64,000 nucleotides of DNA from Pictodentalium vernedei (GCA_031216915.1 CM062291.1:36088484-36152483); one strand, 5' to 3'. Shown: positions 1-11,496, counted from the stretch's first letter. Translations and numbers: made by a program. Notes: generated by a model not told the origin, from the letters alone.

Positions 1-147
1 CAGGAACCCTGTATAGGCTACTAGTGAGTTTTTATAATATATATTCTGCATTCAATAAAATGAACATATGGGCACAATAACTGAATATTCCAGAACAATT
101 ATGTAAAAAAGCTTCATTTTTAATAAATATGTAATGAGTCTATATTG

Positions 148-490
148 TTATTTATTTATTTATTTATTTATTTATTGGAGTTTAACGACACTTCCGACAG
201 TCAGGATCACCTCGAGTCGGACAGTTTTAAGGGTGGATGAAGCCGGAGAACCAGAGGAGAACCACCTAGCAACGGCGAGTAACTGTCAGACCACCAACGT
301 ACTAACTCCATAGAAGCAGGGTTAGAATTGGTTGAAGAAAGTTAGGTGCATCATCGACGTGCATTACGCCTAAGTACACAGCACCACCGTGCCCCCACGT
401 GGGCAGTCGGGATTAAATGCCTTGCCCAAGGACACAACGCAGGGGATCTAACTGTGAACCTCTCGGTTTGAAGTTAAATGCCGGAACTAC
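148..490 (-). mobile_element. tRNA-derived SINE, decayed copy
   Basis: On the minus strand this reads like the other SINEs of the window. The A/T-rich TTTA-repeat tail lies at the left. Next come the 3' body (the block reading GAAGCCGGAG on the plus strand) and the middle block with CCCACGTGGGCA. The head at the right has lost a recognisable B box. The copy is diverged and probably inactive. Confidence 0.75.
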
Positions 491-835
491 TGATATATAT
501 ATCGAATGAGCTTGATGAATAACACCTTATTATTATTAAATTATTTATTTCTTCGAAAGTGTCGCGCAATTTGAGCAATTTAAAATCCACCAGGTTATCA
601 CTAAGAAAGAATATTTTATGTGCAGAATCTATATCACGGAGCATCTCTTAATTTTTGACTTGATACGCATCCAATTATACTGCCATTTTAATCGCGGATG
701 TGACCTTGCAATTTTTTTATTCGTTCAGTCTTAGGAGGACGGACATTGATGTGAATTGGGACACGTTACTGTCGTGCTGCAATGATATGTTCTGAGAGAT
801 GTAGTGCCACGGGTCAATAGCAATGGTACAAGGCT
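491..835. other. no recognisable feature
   Basis: AT-rich sequence without a plausible exon, RNA gene or repeat shared with the rest of the window. Confidence 0.5.
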
Positions 836-839
836 TTAA

Positions 840-1470
840 CTGGTTGAGTGCTAGAAGCCACAATCAGACCTTTCAAAAAATTAGGGTACCAGAGTAAAAG
901 CCAACATTATCTTTACTCTTGTTTCCTATCCAATCAAATGCAAAAAATATTTTGTTTATATAAGTTTGTTTTACAGGGATCGCGGTGGTTCAGTGGTACA
1001 CTGTTGGACTTCTGTGCTAGAGTGTACCACTCGCGTTGTCCGGGACAACTCGCGTTGCGTCCTTGGGCAAGGCACTTTATCCCGGTTGCCTATATGGGGA
1101 CACCGATGACGCCGTGTACTAAGGCGTACTGCACATCGACGATGCTCATGTCTTCAACCGCTGTAACTCTGCTTGAGCGGAGCTTGAACAGAGTTAGAAT
1201 GTTGAGGAGCTGACAGTTGCTCGTCGTTGCACGGTGGTTCTCTCCGGGTACTCCGGCTTCCTCCACCCGTAAAACTGTCACGGTCACGATTAGCCATTGT
1301 GCATAAGTATGTGACCTTAAACACCAATAAATAAATAATATAATACATAAATAAGTTTGGTTTATTACAAATTATTGGGGAGTGCCTGTGGGCACTCTCC
1401 GGTAATTCGAAATAAAACAAATTTTGAATAACAAATTTAGATCACCAAAAATAATCTACCCATCAACCAG
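840..1470. mobile_element. TTAA-flanked MITE (CTGGTTGAGTG ends) split by a SINE
   Basis: The ends are inverted (CTGGTTGAGTG at left, CAACCAG at right) and TTAA sits directly outside both (836-839 and 1471-1474). A central hairpin reads GGGGAGTGCC / GGCACTCTCC. The copy at 58076-58310 is the same element without the SINE found here at about 976-1350, so that copy is the empty site. TTAA targets are typical of the piggyBac and Kolobok superfamilies. No transposase is encoded. Confidence 0.8.
976..1350 (+). mobile_element. tRNA-derived SINE inserted in the TTAA element
   Basis: The head has an A-box-like GGTTCAGTGGTACA, followed by the conserved body and a 3' end of AATAAATAAATAA. Imperfect direct repeats (ATAAGTTTG plus a T-rich stretch) flank it, at about 960 and 1351. 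The host element continues uninterrupted on either side. The B box region is damaged. Confidence 0.8.
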
Positions 1471-1474
1471 TTAA

Positions 1475-1905
1475 GGATGGTAAAACTTTATAGTAATGGT
1501 AAATATAATAGAGGCTGGTTATAGGATAGATCGTTGAAGTCATGGAAGAAGCCGAATGGAGGACTAATGGAAGCCAGATGCCTTATAGGAGCTTGGAATA
1601 CCACTTACGAAATCCCACTTATGGAGTCCCTTTACGCAATCCCACTAAGAGAAACCCTTTTAGGAAACGTCTCTAGTTGCAGAATCTCTTTTTGTCCGAG
1701 ATGAGGATAAGGTTCATATGTGGTACCACTCTCGTTTGTGCAGTTGCGCGACAGCTCATTTGCCCGATAAGACTCGAGTCGCCCGACCGGTGTCTCTTCA
1801 GTCACTATTCGAAACCTCACCAGAGGACGTTTGAACAGGAATAAAAACATCTTGGGTGCAACCAGCTTGTATTATATGCTAGCCTGTGAATTATCGCAAA
1901 TTATC
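1475..1905. other. no gene; short degenerate repeats
   Basis: A loose repetition of CGAAATCCCACTTATG-type words occurs at 1600-1660. No exon or mobile-element ends were recognised. Confidence 0.45.
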
Positions 1906-1907
1906 TA

Positions 1908-1957
1908 CAAGATATTTCTCGATATCCATCGATTCGATGGATATCGAGAAATATTCC
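1908..1957. repeat. near-perfect palindrome
   Basis: An inverted repeat is centred on ATCGATTCGAT, with arms reading ATATTTCTCGATATCC and its complement. It may be the core of a small foldback element. Confidence 0.75.
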
Positions 1958-1977
1958 TGAGCTGCTTCCTAAATTAC

Positions 1978-2450
1978 GCCAGGCTTCGGCGCATGACGTC
2001 ACCTTTAACGTCGCCTTGGAGGAACGATCAGTAGATCTTTATTATTGTCTTGAAACTGTTTGCAGTCGAAATGGGCTGAATATTGCACAGTAAAAAGTCA
2101 CGTAGCAAAAAAACAAAAAGAAAATCTATGCTATTTTTAGTGAATATCTGGAATTATCTCATGAGTGTGGACCTGAAAGTTTTATTTTTCACGAACGCTT
2201 GCGCGAATGAAAAATAATACTTTCAGATTCACAGGCTTCGGCGCGTGACGTCGCCTTGAAGGAACGATCAGCAATCTTTGTTATTGTCTTGAAACTGTTT
2301 GCAATCGAACTGGGCTGAATATTGCGCAATAAAATGTCACTTAGCATATAATAAAAAAGAAAATCTACGATATTTTCGTGTGGACCTGAAAGTATTATTT
2401 TTCACGAGCGCAAGCGCTCGTGAAAAATAAAACTTTCAGGTCCACACTCA
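1978..2450. repeat. duplicated segment ending in a hairpin
   Basis: A block starting CAGGCTTCGGCGC at 1979 recurs at 2231 with moderate divergence. Both blocks run through ACTGTTTGCA and end in GTGTGGACCTGAAAG. At 2382-2450 the second block ends in a strong hairpin (TTCACGAGCGCAAGCGCTCGTGAA core). The first has a decayed version of it at 2165-2228. This looks like a foldback element with a partial tandem duplication. Confidence 0.65.
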
Positions 2451-2687
2451 TGGGATAATTCCCGATATTCACTAAAACAGCGTAAATATCATCTATATAT
2501 TCGACTGCCAGTGGTACTAGAAACCAAGTATGATAGTGAAAAGAACTTGGATCAGCAGAGGTTGTAGTGTATTGATAGGTACCGACAGCCATAGTGTTAT
2601 AAGTCAATAGTAATGGTAACAGGCTGCAAGAATGATAGAACACCACAGTAATGGCGAATACAATCAAGGTTATAGATTATTATGTAT

Positions 2688-2806
2688 TAATATTTATTGG
2701 TGTTTAAGGTCACATATTTCTGCACAATTGCTAATCATGACCACGACAGTTTTACTGGTGGAGGAAGCCGGAGTACCCGGAAAGAACACTGAGCAACTGT
2801 CAGCTG
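2688..2806 (-). mobile_element. SINE 3' fragment
   Basis: Only the tail and 3' body of the SINE are present (plus-strand words TGGTGTTTAAGGTCACATA and GGAGGAAGCCGGAGTACC). It is truncated before the tRNA-like head. Confidence 0.7.
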
Positions 2807-3289
2807 GGTATTGTTATTTAGCGTCACTTCCGAGGTTCCCAACCGAGGTCCACAAATGAGTAGTGAAAGATGCGAACACTACTACTACCCTTCTTCCGAG
2901 CCCAACCCACCACTTGCAACAAGTACCATGACACACTTTTGTGCAGCGACACACACGAAGATTTTCCACAACCTTTAGTTTATTTCTTCCGACAGCTCTT
3001 CAGGTCTGACTAATGAAAGTTTTCACATTTTAAATCTGACTGGGTGCAGGTGTCCCGACGGCTCATATCCCGACTGACTAATATTCCAGCCACTGTGCTA
3101 CGAAGGCATACCTTGATGATGTTGGGCAATGATTGGAATATTGGTCAGTTTGCTCCATCTAAACGACATACACGGAAACGGAAACGGAAGTTTCATTTTC
3201 TTGGATTCGCAAAGACAGTGACATATTTTTCACATTCTTCGAAGACATGTCTTGATGATGTAGGTGGAACCAATGCTAACCATGTTTAT
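2807..3289. other. no recognisable feature
   Basis: No exon, tRNA or shared repeat seen. Confidence 0.4.
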
Positions 3290-3636
3290 GTAGCTGACAG
3301 CTGCTCGCCGTTGCTCGGTGGTACTCTCCTGGTACTCCGGCTTCCTCCATCCGTAAAACTGTCGTGGTTATGATTAGCCATTTTGCAGAAAATTAAATAA
3401 ATAAATAAATTAACTCTTTGAATCCCGGTGGCAGGGTTAGCACTGGCTGAAGACAGGTGCACAATCGACGCGCAGTACGCCGTAGTACACAGCGCCATGC
3501 ATCGTGCCCTCACGTGGGCAATGGGGGTGAAGTGTCTTGCCCAAGGACACAACGTGGTTGCCGCAGATGGGATTCGAACCGAGGACCTCTCGGTTTGCAA
3601 CCTGCACCTCTACCTACTGGGCCACCGCGCCCCCAA
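3290..3636. mobile_element. SINE with an internal inversion
   Basis: At 3290-3420 the 3' half of the SINE lies on the plus strand and ends in ATTAAATAAATAAATAAATT. At 3428-3636 the 5' half lies on the minus strand, with an intact B box (GGTTCGAATCCC on the minus strand), an A-box region (GGCCCAGTAGGTAGAGG) and a GGGGGCGCGG start. The two halves therefore face each other. Either one copy inverted internally or two fragments were joined. Confidence 0.8.
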
Positions 3637-3639
3637 AGG

Positions 3640-4305
3640 GGGTAATAAAAGACAATATTTGATACCATGTCACACTCAGTCGGTCTTACAAATGGAAGTC
3701 TGTAGAACTCGATTCTGACTGTTAGGATCCACCATGTCAGTTCGACGGCAGCAATTGGCAGAGTCCATATTCACAGTGGTGCCGAGAGCGAAGACGCGCC
3801 CCGGGGGAAATGTGTAGAATGGGCGTTACGGACCCTGTGAGGTGCGGCGCGATATGCGGGGGCGCCGGGAGTCCTCCTTCAGAAAGTATTTTTTAAATTA
3901 GTGCCAGGGAATGCATCCCCCTGCATTTTCTCGACAATAGCTACTCAATCATTTCTTACAATTCGGGTAATTTATTACCTGTATTTCTGTGTATGGTTCA
4001 TTTTTCTCAAGAAATAATTCTGACCACTGCGATGCAGAAAAGACCGATGGAAAACCAACAAACTGGAACAAGGATGTTTTTTATATGAATGGAACCTGGT
4101 CAGTAATGTAGCTACCTACGCTTGCCACCTCCACCAGCCCGAACCAGAAGCCTTCCCACGACTTTTAGCTCAGACGTATCGATAGGTCAACCTATACTTT
4201 TTTAAAACACTACAAATCTCGGGCCCATAACAGGCCCCGGTCCCCGGAGTGGTAGACCCTTTACCCCGACCTCTCTGCGCTAGGATATTCATTATGTGGA
4301 GCCGT
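3640..4305. other. no recognisable gene
   Basis: Somewhat more GC-rich than its surroundings at 3770-3870. No credible exon seen. Confidence 0.4.
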
Positions 4306-4309
4306 GCGG

Positions 4310-4370
4310 ACCAATTAATATTTTCAACGTGCAGCCTTGGGGCTGCACGTTGAAAATATTGGTTGCTCTA
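4310..4370. repeat. palindrome with ATATTTTCAACGTGCAGCC arms
   Basis: The arms TTTTCAACGTGCAGCC and GGCTGCACGTTGAAAA pair perfectly. A related hairpin occurs at 63292-63345, so this is a repeat family rather than a chance palindrome. Confidence 0.8.
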
Positions 4371-4850
4371 CCCACACATTCACTTAGCAGTACGCCCCAA
4401 TACTACGAAAAGGAATTATGAAATATCATGTACCTTGGGTGGAAACGCGGTCTCTCGGGTTCAAAGGGTTAAACTGCGTGATTATTTGCAAGAGATATCG
4501 CATATATCTTTAACTCCAGTCCTGATGAAAATGTCACGACTGGAAAAATTATGGGAGTGAGGGCACTTAAACCTCGCCCCTGGGTAAAGGCCTTGTTTTT
4601 CAGGAAAGACAAATGTTTTATAAGTTAAGTTTAAGCTTTCATCGTCACTTTATTTTTATCTGTTTATTTTTCAGTTTTAGGTGCTGTATAAGTAAAGAAA
4701 ATTAGTTTACTTTTGATATTCCATAAATACAGGCCCGAAATTAGTAGGAGGCCGGGGCGTACTGCCCCCCCCCCCCCATGGCCACCTCTGTCGTAAAATT
4801 TGGCCCGCTTTTACCAGAATTTGGATGCATTTTGCATACAAAATGGAGCT

Positions 4851-5251
4851 TAGGCCTAAAAAAATAAATAATCTGTTTCTCAGGCCCTCCCGCATGGTCC
4901 TTTTGGTGCCGCATGCTCTCTTTTTATAACCAATTTAAACTTAAAAAAAAATAAAAATTAAATGGTTTATGTCTGATATTTTACCCAAGTTGAAAAAAAT
5001 TGATGAATTTGTCCCTTGAGTGCAAGAAGGCTTTGCAATGCTTTAGCATTGCAAAGCCTTCTTGCACTCAAGGGATGAAGTACATCACCACCCATGCTAT
5101 TCTGTATATTATGAGGCCTAAAACTTGAACCAAGAACCTGAACTTTTGATGGCGAAGAAGAAATTACTGAAATAAAAAATAAAATAAAAAACCGCTTGCA
5201 ATTTCCCAAATAATGGCCTGAGAAACAGAAGATCTACTTTGTGTGGCCTTA
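4851..5251. mobile_element. MITE, TAGGCCT ends, with central hairpin
   Basis: The terminal inverted repeats contain CTGTTTCTCAGGCC at left and GGCCTGAGAAACAG at right. The centre (5012-5075) is a near-perfect hairpin with CTTGAGTGCAAGAAGGC arms. A second full copy is at 48668-49074. No coding capacity. Confidence 0.8.
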
Positions 5252-6004
5252 TTTGGTCATTTTAAAGCATTTTTCCAATTTTTAAGGGAATTTTGTCGGA
5301 AATTTTCAGAAGTTCTCCTTCTGTAATCTGTCGATGTGGAGAGTAAACATTAATTATCCATAAAAATAAATGAAATATCAAAGGTTGGAATTTCAAAGTA
5401 AATAAATTTCATAAAGTTACTTGTATAGCACGATGAAAGAAAAAACATGAAAATATGCAAATGGCGGATAAAGCTTCTGTGTTTCACTTTTTCCGTCATC
5501 AAGATTCATATCATTTTTGCTGTAAATAATTTCCCACCTTTTTCAAAAACAAAATGGATTTGCTACAAGCCACAAAACGAAGAAATTCAATCCATTAGCC
5601 AAACAACGGCACTCGAAAAAGTTATCGAATGTCAACTTGAACCCCACCCCGTCTTCAGATACAGTTCATATAAATGAATTTTCCACGACGGTTTTCCATA
5701 CTGTGAACAACAACGGTGATACGAGTCAAAAGCGAGCACACAAATTAGACACCTTTGTAAGTATTTATTATCAGAAATTAGACACAAGCAGTATGTCAAA
5801 CTGTTGATTTTGTGATCATTGTTGTCAATAATATGACATAAATATCCCAAGTTTACTGCATGAATCTACCTTAAATCTGCAATGGATAAACGCGTATTTT
5901 AATATTTCCACTTCCGCACCAATGAAAATAGTTATTGTACTACGGAAGCCTCGACGTGATATGTATTTTTCGCGGTGGCAACTTTTTTTCAAGTGGATAC
6001 TTTT
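5252..6004. other. no recognisable gene
   Basis: AT-rich. Short open frames occur on both strands, but none resembles a known protein or is flanked by convincing splice sites. Confidence 0.4.
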
Positions 6005-6195
6005 AACCCGCAGAGAAAATTTTCTTAGAGGAGGAAACCTCTCTGCGGAGAAAACTTTTTTCCCGGGCCGAAAACTTTTCTCCACAGGAGAAAACTTTTC
6101 TCCCGAGAGAGTAACTTTTGTCCCGGGCAGAAAACTTTTCTAGTGAGGTGTAAACGTTTCTCCGTGGAGAAAACTTCGTTTCACCCTAGGATAAA
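6005..6195. repeat. minisatellite, about 25-bp unit
   Basis: About seven degenerate units, each built on GAGAAAACTTTTCTCC with variable linkers such as CGGGC. The unit is itself a small inverted repeat. Confidence 0.8.
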
Positions 6196-6545
6196 ATTTT
6201 CTCCATATTTCTACTAAGCGGATATTTGGGGCTTTCTAAAGGAAAATCTACCATGGTCTTCATTACTTCTGAGCTGCACCTTACATTTGACACCCTCTTC
6301 CTTACTCGGGTTTTCACCTCAACTCTAGTGACTTTGATCTCATTTTGAAAGACACCCCCTCTCCCAGAAGAATACATAGCTAGGTACTCATCAAAAGCTG
6401 ACCCCCTTTTGCTGACTGTTGGCCCGGCCTGTATCCAACCAGTTTCTATTACAATCTTCGAGCACCCTTTCCCTCATAAATCTTCTCCCCTGCCTCCGCC
6501 CCCGCTTCTAGATCTAAAATCTAAATAGAGTAGTTCTCCATCAAC

Positions 6546-7652
6546 CAAGCCTGGCATTCTTAAAAATGTAGGAGAGCTAAAAATGGCTCCCCTTGCATGG
6601 CCTAGGGGAGCGATTAGCTCTCCTTAAGCCAGGGCTCAAAATAAGCGGTGTCGCGTCGCTTTTTGCTATGCAAAACTTGCAAAAAGCTACACAATGTTCA
6701 ATTATAGCATTTTGCGATACAAGATAATCAACTGCAGCCTATTAGGCTGCAGTTGTCGATTATCTTGTATCGCAAAATGCAAATGAAAATTTGAAAACTA
6801 ATTCACTGACGCTTTACTTCTGATTGTGGAACATTCCAGGCATAACTCAGATTAACTCTCCATCAAGCATCATTGGCAACTTCATATGTAAGATGAATTC
6901 TATTGGTTTAAATTCTTCCTGTTTTTACAACATTTTGCATAAAATGTACATTAAAAATAACTTCAAGCCCATCAAATTAAAAATCCCAACTTCCATTTTG
7001 AGAACTCTATTGAACAACCAAGACGCTATTTGAAAATATCCAAGTCCATGCAACCCTTAAAGGCAGTTCAGTTAAAAAGACATAGTAAATGGTTCATGTG
7101 TTGCAGATCATTTGGAAATGCCCAGAAATGGATGGAAACTATACTGACTATTCTATCTACTTAGACGAATTCAATACAAAACAGCATAACATAACTCTAA
7201 ATACAAAAATAGCTATGTAATTTTTACAAAATGCTATTCAGTTTTTGGAAATTTGTAGCATTTTGCTACGCAAAGAAAAAAGTTATTTTGAGAAGTGCCT
7301 CAAGCTTACAAAAGCTAAAAGTGGCAAAATGAAGTTTTACTATTAACTTAAGGAATTCTGCCTTGTGGGCTTTGTAAATTTTATTTAGTGTTGCTAAAAA
7401 GGTAGTCTCTGTGAGACGGCTACACTGCCCCTCCCACACCTTCGGGCCTCGGAGGTGTGGGAGGGGCAGTGCGGCCGTCTTACAGAGACCACTAACATAG
7501 CAGCGATCTGATGAGGTGTGGGCTTTGGGAATAGGCTGTTACGGTAATCATCAATTTCTAAGGCCAGGAGGGCTAGTTTTCGCCCTCCTTAATTTTTTTA
7601 AGGCGAGCAGTAGGCGAGCGAATAAATCGCTCTCCTGAAAATGCCAGGCCTG
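6546..7652. mobile_element. hAT-like MITE (CAGGCCTGGC ends) split by a second MITE
   Basis: The left end CAAGCCTGGCATTCTTAAAAA and right end GCCAGGCCTG are inverted. A strong internal hairpin at about 7410-7492 has AGACGGCTACACTGCCCC arms. The copy at 31310-31745 lacks the 668-bp block at 6630-7297 and so represents the empty site. No transposase is encoded. Confidence 0.85.
6630..7297. mobile_element. hAT-like MITE nested in the preceding element
   Basis: The ends are CAGGGCTCAAAATAA and TTATTTTGAGAAGTG. It is flanked by an almost perfect 8-bp duplication, CCTTAAGC (6622-6629) and CCTCAAGC (7298-7305). The internal hairpin at 6725-6780 is built on CAACTGCAGCCTATTAGGCTG. A reversed copy with a perfect 8-bp duplication lies in FGGY intron 1 at 19960-20621. 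Confidence 0.88.
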
Positions 7653-7814
7653 AATCAACTAACTCACCAGGTTTATCCACATATGTCGTAAGGCGCAGCA
7701 GTGGGAAAATTTGCTTGATGAAATCACGCCTGTTGACTTTAAAACATTTATTTACATTCATTCGCGGTAACCGGTCGTGTTTCTGTCTTTGTCGGTCGCA
7801 AGACTCCTGTTTTC

Positions 7815-7853
7815 AGAAAAGCACACACACACACACGCACACACGACACACGC
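7815..7853. repeat. (CA)n microsatellite
   Basis: Interrupted CA-dinucleotide run. Confidence 0.85.
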
Positions 7854-7970
7854 AACGGTAGATAAACATAAATCCAAACAGTAATTATCACCACTTTAGC
7901 GGGCGTTCTCTGGTATATTTACGGAGTTGATCGGGGCGGTAAAACTTAGTAATTCATGGCGTATTTTAAT

Positions 7971-8035
7971 CGGAAGCGGGCGGCGGGCCATTAATGAAAA
8001 TAAAATTCATTAACGGCCCGCCGCCCGCTTCTGGT
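7971..8035. repeat. GC-rich palindrome
   Basis: The arms GAAGCGGGCGGCGGGCC and GGCCCGCCGCCCGCTTC flank an AT-rich loop containing TTAATGAA. Unlike the AT-rich surroundings, it looks like the core of a foldback element. Confidence 0.8.
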
Positions 8036-8040
8036 CATGT

Positions 8041-8223
8041 TAATATAACAATAACATGATTTTGGAGGGCATTATGGTTCATTTGCGGCCCTGCAGCAAT
8101 GATGAACAGCCCGGAGACGAAGTCGAGGGCCGTTAATAAGCCCAAGGGCTGTTCATCATTGCTGCAGGGCCGCTAATAAATCATGATGCCCGACAACAAT
8201 TATGTTATTACTATTATTACCAC
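8041..8223. mobile_element. MITE, ATAACATGATTTTGGAGGGC type
   Basis: Inverted ends (ATAACAATAACATGATTTTGG at left, ATGTTATTACTATTATTACC at right). Inner inverted words GCAGCAATGATGAACAGCCC and its complement. Relatives lie at 10690-10890, 14674-14795, 15270-15418 and 54205-54336. Confidence 0.75.
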
Positions 8224-8639
8224 TCCCTATTACAACTAACCGCACGAGGGAATTGCTGGAAGAAATAATCAGTAAGTCGGTTCGATATTTCTGTTTCGAT
8301 CGCGCGTTCGACTTCCGTTCGGAAATACAAAGGGACTTCATCCGAATGGGAGTAATTCATTAGACCATGCAATCTAATGAAAGTGTCAATGACACTGTAG
8401 CTCAACTTGTCAAGACAAAGACATCTACATGTATAGTATGTGACACAGCAATGACAAACATCTAGGTAATGACCTGATAACAAAGGTACATATAAAGTAT
8501 TGTAACGGTCTGTATATAAATACTGACCGTTGCCTGTAACAAATGTATAGGTAAAGTATTGTAAAGGTGGGTAACAGTCAGATGCTGAACTAGAAAAAAT
8601 CTTTGAGTCCCAGAGTGGGTCTGACTGAACCCCAAAATA
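8224..8639. other. no gene; weak short repeats
   Basis: Words such as AAAGTATTGTAA recur at 8490-8560, possibly a decayed edge of the tandem array that follows. Nothing looks like coding exons. Confidence 0.35.
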
Positions 8640-10552
8640 TTTGTTCTCATAGCACAGTGATAACAAAGGCACCCCAAAACACACTCGTTCCTGTCCCAAG
8701 GTGAAAACAAAAGTACTCAAGAAGTTTTGTGAAGATCAGTTCATAAATACGAGCTGTATAGAACTTGTGACAAAAAAACCTAATTTCGGTACAAAATGGC
8801 CACTGGCAGCCATCTTGAATTTTGGACCGTACCCAGAAACACTCATTCTCATCCCAAGGAGATAACAAAGGTACCCAAGAAGTTTTGTAAAGATCGGTTC
8901 ATAAATACAGCCTCTACCCTGAGCCGTATTGACATGTGTGCTTACATTGTGTAAGTAGCACTGAATAAATCAAAGTTCATCTAATTTGCATAATTTCTGC
9001 ACGAAAAAAAACCCCTTACAATATGTGATGTATTCCATGTTATTAAACATTCATACAAAAATTTATTCAAATCAGAACTTTCATACAGAAGTTCTATACA
9101 AAAGACTGATTGCACTAATTTTGGTACAAAATGGCTGCTGGTGGCCATCTTGAATTTCGGATCACACCCAAAAACACTCACTCTCATCCCACGGTGATAA
9201 CAAAGGTACCCAAGAAGTTTCGTAAAGATTGGTTCATAAATATGGCCTCTAGTCTGAGCTGTATAGAAGATGTGTACAAAAAACTGATTAGACCTAATTT
9301 CGGTACAAAATGGCCACTGGCAGCCATCTTGAATTTTAGACCACACCCAGAAACACTCGTTCTCGTCCCAAGGTGATAACAAAGGTACCCAAGACATTTC
9401 GTGAAGATCAGTTCATAAATACAGACTCTAGTCTGAGCCGTATTGACATGTGTACTTACTGTGTGTAAGTCGCACTGAAAAAATCAAAGTTCATCTAATT
9501 TGCATAATTTCTGCACGAGAAAAAAACCCGTATTATATGTGATGCATCCCATGGTACTAAACATTCACACAAAAAAATTATTCAAATCAGGGCTTTCATA
9601 TGGAAGTTCTGTGCAAAAATCTAATTGCACCTAATTTTGTACAAAATGGCTGCCATCGGCCATCTTGAATTTCGGACCGGACCCCAAAACACTCGTTCTC
9701 GTCCCACGGTGATACCAAAGGTACCCAAGAAGTTTCGTAAAGATCGGTTCATAAATACGGCCTCTAGCCCGAGCCGTATTGGCATTTGCACTTACAGTGC
9801 TGAAAGTAACCCCAAAAAACATCAAAATTAGTCTAATTTGCACAATTTACGTACGAGAAAAAAAACCCCGTATTATATGTGATGTATCCCATGGTACTAA
9901 ACATTCATACAAAAAATTATTCAAATCAGAGCTTTCATATGGAAGTTCTGTACAAAAAACAGATTTCTGCATCGTCGGTACAAAATGGCAGCTGGCAGCC
10001 ATCTTGAATTTCGGACCGCACCCAAAAACACTCGTTCTCGTCCCACGGTCATAACAAAGGTACCCAAGAAGGATCGTAAAGATCGGTTCATAAATACGGC
10101 CTCTAGCCCGAGCCATAGCAGCTTGGACTTACAGCTCTGAAAGTAACACTAAATAAATCAAAGTCAGTCTAATTTGCATAATTTACGCACGAGAAAAAAA
10201 CCCGTATTATATGTGATGTATCCCATGGTACTAAACATTTATACAAAACTTTATTCAAATCAGAACTTTCATACAGAAGTTCTGTACAAAAAACTGATTT
10301 TTGCATCATCGGTACAAAATGGCCACTGGCAGCCATCTTGAATTTCGGACCACACCTAAAAACACTCGTTCCCGTCCCAGGGTCATAACAAAGGTACACA
10401 GGAAGTTTCGTAAAGATCGGTTCATAAATACGACCTCTAGCCCGAGCCATAGCCAATTGTTGACGTACGGACAGACGGACAGACGGACGGACGGACAGAC
10501 GGACGACGGGCCATGACAATAGCTCAAATTTGACTTCGTCAAAGTTGAGCTA
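8640..10552 (-). repeat. 336-bp tandem array with terminal palindrome, copy 1
   Basis: The word CATCTTGAATTT recurs at about 8810, 9147, 9328, 9662, 10001 and 10335, giving units of about 335 bp and one shortened by about half. The right edge has a GGACAGACGGACGG microsatellite (10470-10503) and a palindrome AGCTCAAATTTGACTTCGTC with its inverse (10521-10552). Reversed, it is the same element as 21834-23527. The short ORFs in it are shadows of the repeat. Confidence 0.85.
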
Positions 10553-10689
10553 AAAATAGCCGGGCCGCTAATGGCTATTTATACCATTATCCACCCGCGG
10601 CCCGTCTTCGTCGAATGACGTCCCTGAAATTATGGAGTTTTAACAGCCTTCCAAAATCATGTTAATCTACTAGTAACTTATATATTTAG

Positions 10690-10890
10690 TGGTAATAATA
10701 ATATAATAACATGATTTTGTAAGGCGTCCCGGTTTATTAATGGCGCTTGGGGACTGAATAACAACACTCCGGCTTATTAACAGCCCTCGACTTCGTCTCG
10801 GGCCGGTAATAAACCCTCGGGCTGTTATTAATTCCTCTCGGACCGTTAACAAACCGTAATGCCCTCCAAACTCATGTTATTTGTATATTA
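10690..10890. mobile_element. MITE, ATAACATGATTTT type
   Basis: Left end GTGGTAATAATAATATAATA followed by ACATGATTTTG. Right end CCCTCCAAACTCATGTTATT. It shows the same inverted plan as the copy at 8041-8223, with internal CTCGACTTCGTCTCGGGCC. Confidence 0.7.
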
Positions 10891-10924
10891 AAGCTTTGTG
10901 AAATACGGTACAAGATTTGTTAAC

Positions 10925-11156
10925 CCTTTACCCAAGGTAACGTCCAAAACCGGCCAGTGCTATTATCAAAAATCGCCTATTAATTTTCATTATATTTTCA
11001 TTTTTTGTCTCAAAAACATAGGTTATGACCCCTCTTTGGAACGAGCTCGTTCCAATGAGGGGTCATAACCTATGTTTTTGAGACAAAAAATGAAAAAAAT
11101 TAGTTATTCAAGAATTTTTGTTGCAAGTGTCGTCTGCTTTTCATGTTAGGTAAGGG
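10925..11156. mobile_element. TTAA/CCCTTTACC MITE, subfamily 1
   Basis: Ends CCCTTTACCCAAGG and TTAGGTAAGGG. The central palindrome has GTCTCAAAAACATAGGTTAT arms meeting at GGAACGAGCTCGTTCC. The flanking duplication is TTAA at left (10919-10922 region) and TTTA at right. Further subfamily 1 copies are at 21768, 25301, 35968, 39064, 51426 and 63045. Confidence 0.85.
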
Positions 11157-11287
11157 TTTAGCAACATGTAACTGTTATACGAAGGACTAATAAGAGATTA
11201 CCAGCTTACGCAGACATTCTAGTACATCGGGCACTGCACAAACATGCCAGATCTCCACCAGAATTAACACACCAGTCATTCTGTAGA

Positions 11288-11450
11288 GATTATTATGACA
11301 GTAAAGTGATCTGGTTTATAGTATTCCGCCGAGTTGATGAGGTCAGATCGCCGAATCACAAGAGCCGCCTTTGGCAATCTGACCTCGTCAACGAGACGGA
11401 ATGCGACAAACCAGATCCTTTTACTGTCATAATGATCTGTTTATTATATG
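11288..11450. repeat. long imperfect palindrome
   Basis: The arms include TTATGACAGTAAAGTGATCTG and, inverted, CAGATCCTTTTACTGTCATAA. Inner arms are GAGGTCAGATCGCC and GGCAATCTGACCTC. A structurally similar palindrome is at 47615-47745. Confidence 0.8.
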
Positions 11451-11496
11451 TCGTTATGGAAATTCACCTTTCACATGGGAAATCGATATAAAATTG

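Noticed and set aside
8217-8720. 167-codon open frame, minus strand
   Set aside because: It spans a MITE edge and the start of the tandem array. The residues look like translated repeat.
9131-10542. family of small proteins repeated in both orientations
   Set aside because: These are translations of the 336-bp tandem units. Both strands are open by chance and no start or splice context is conserved.
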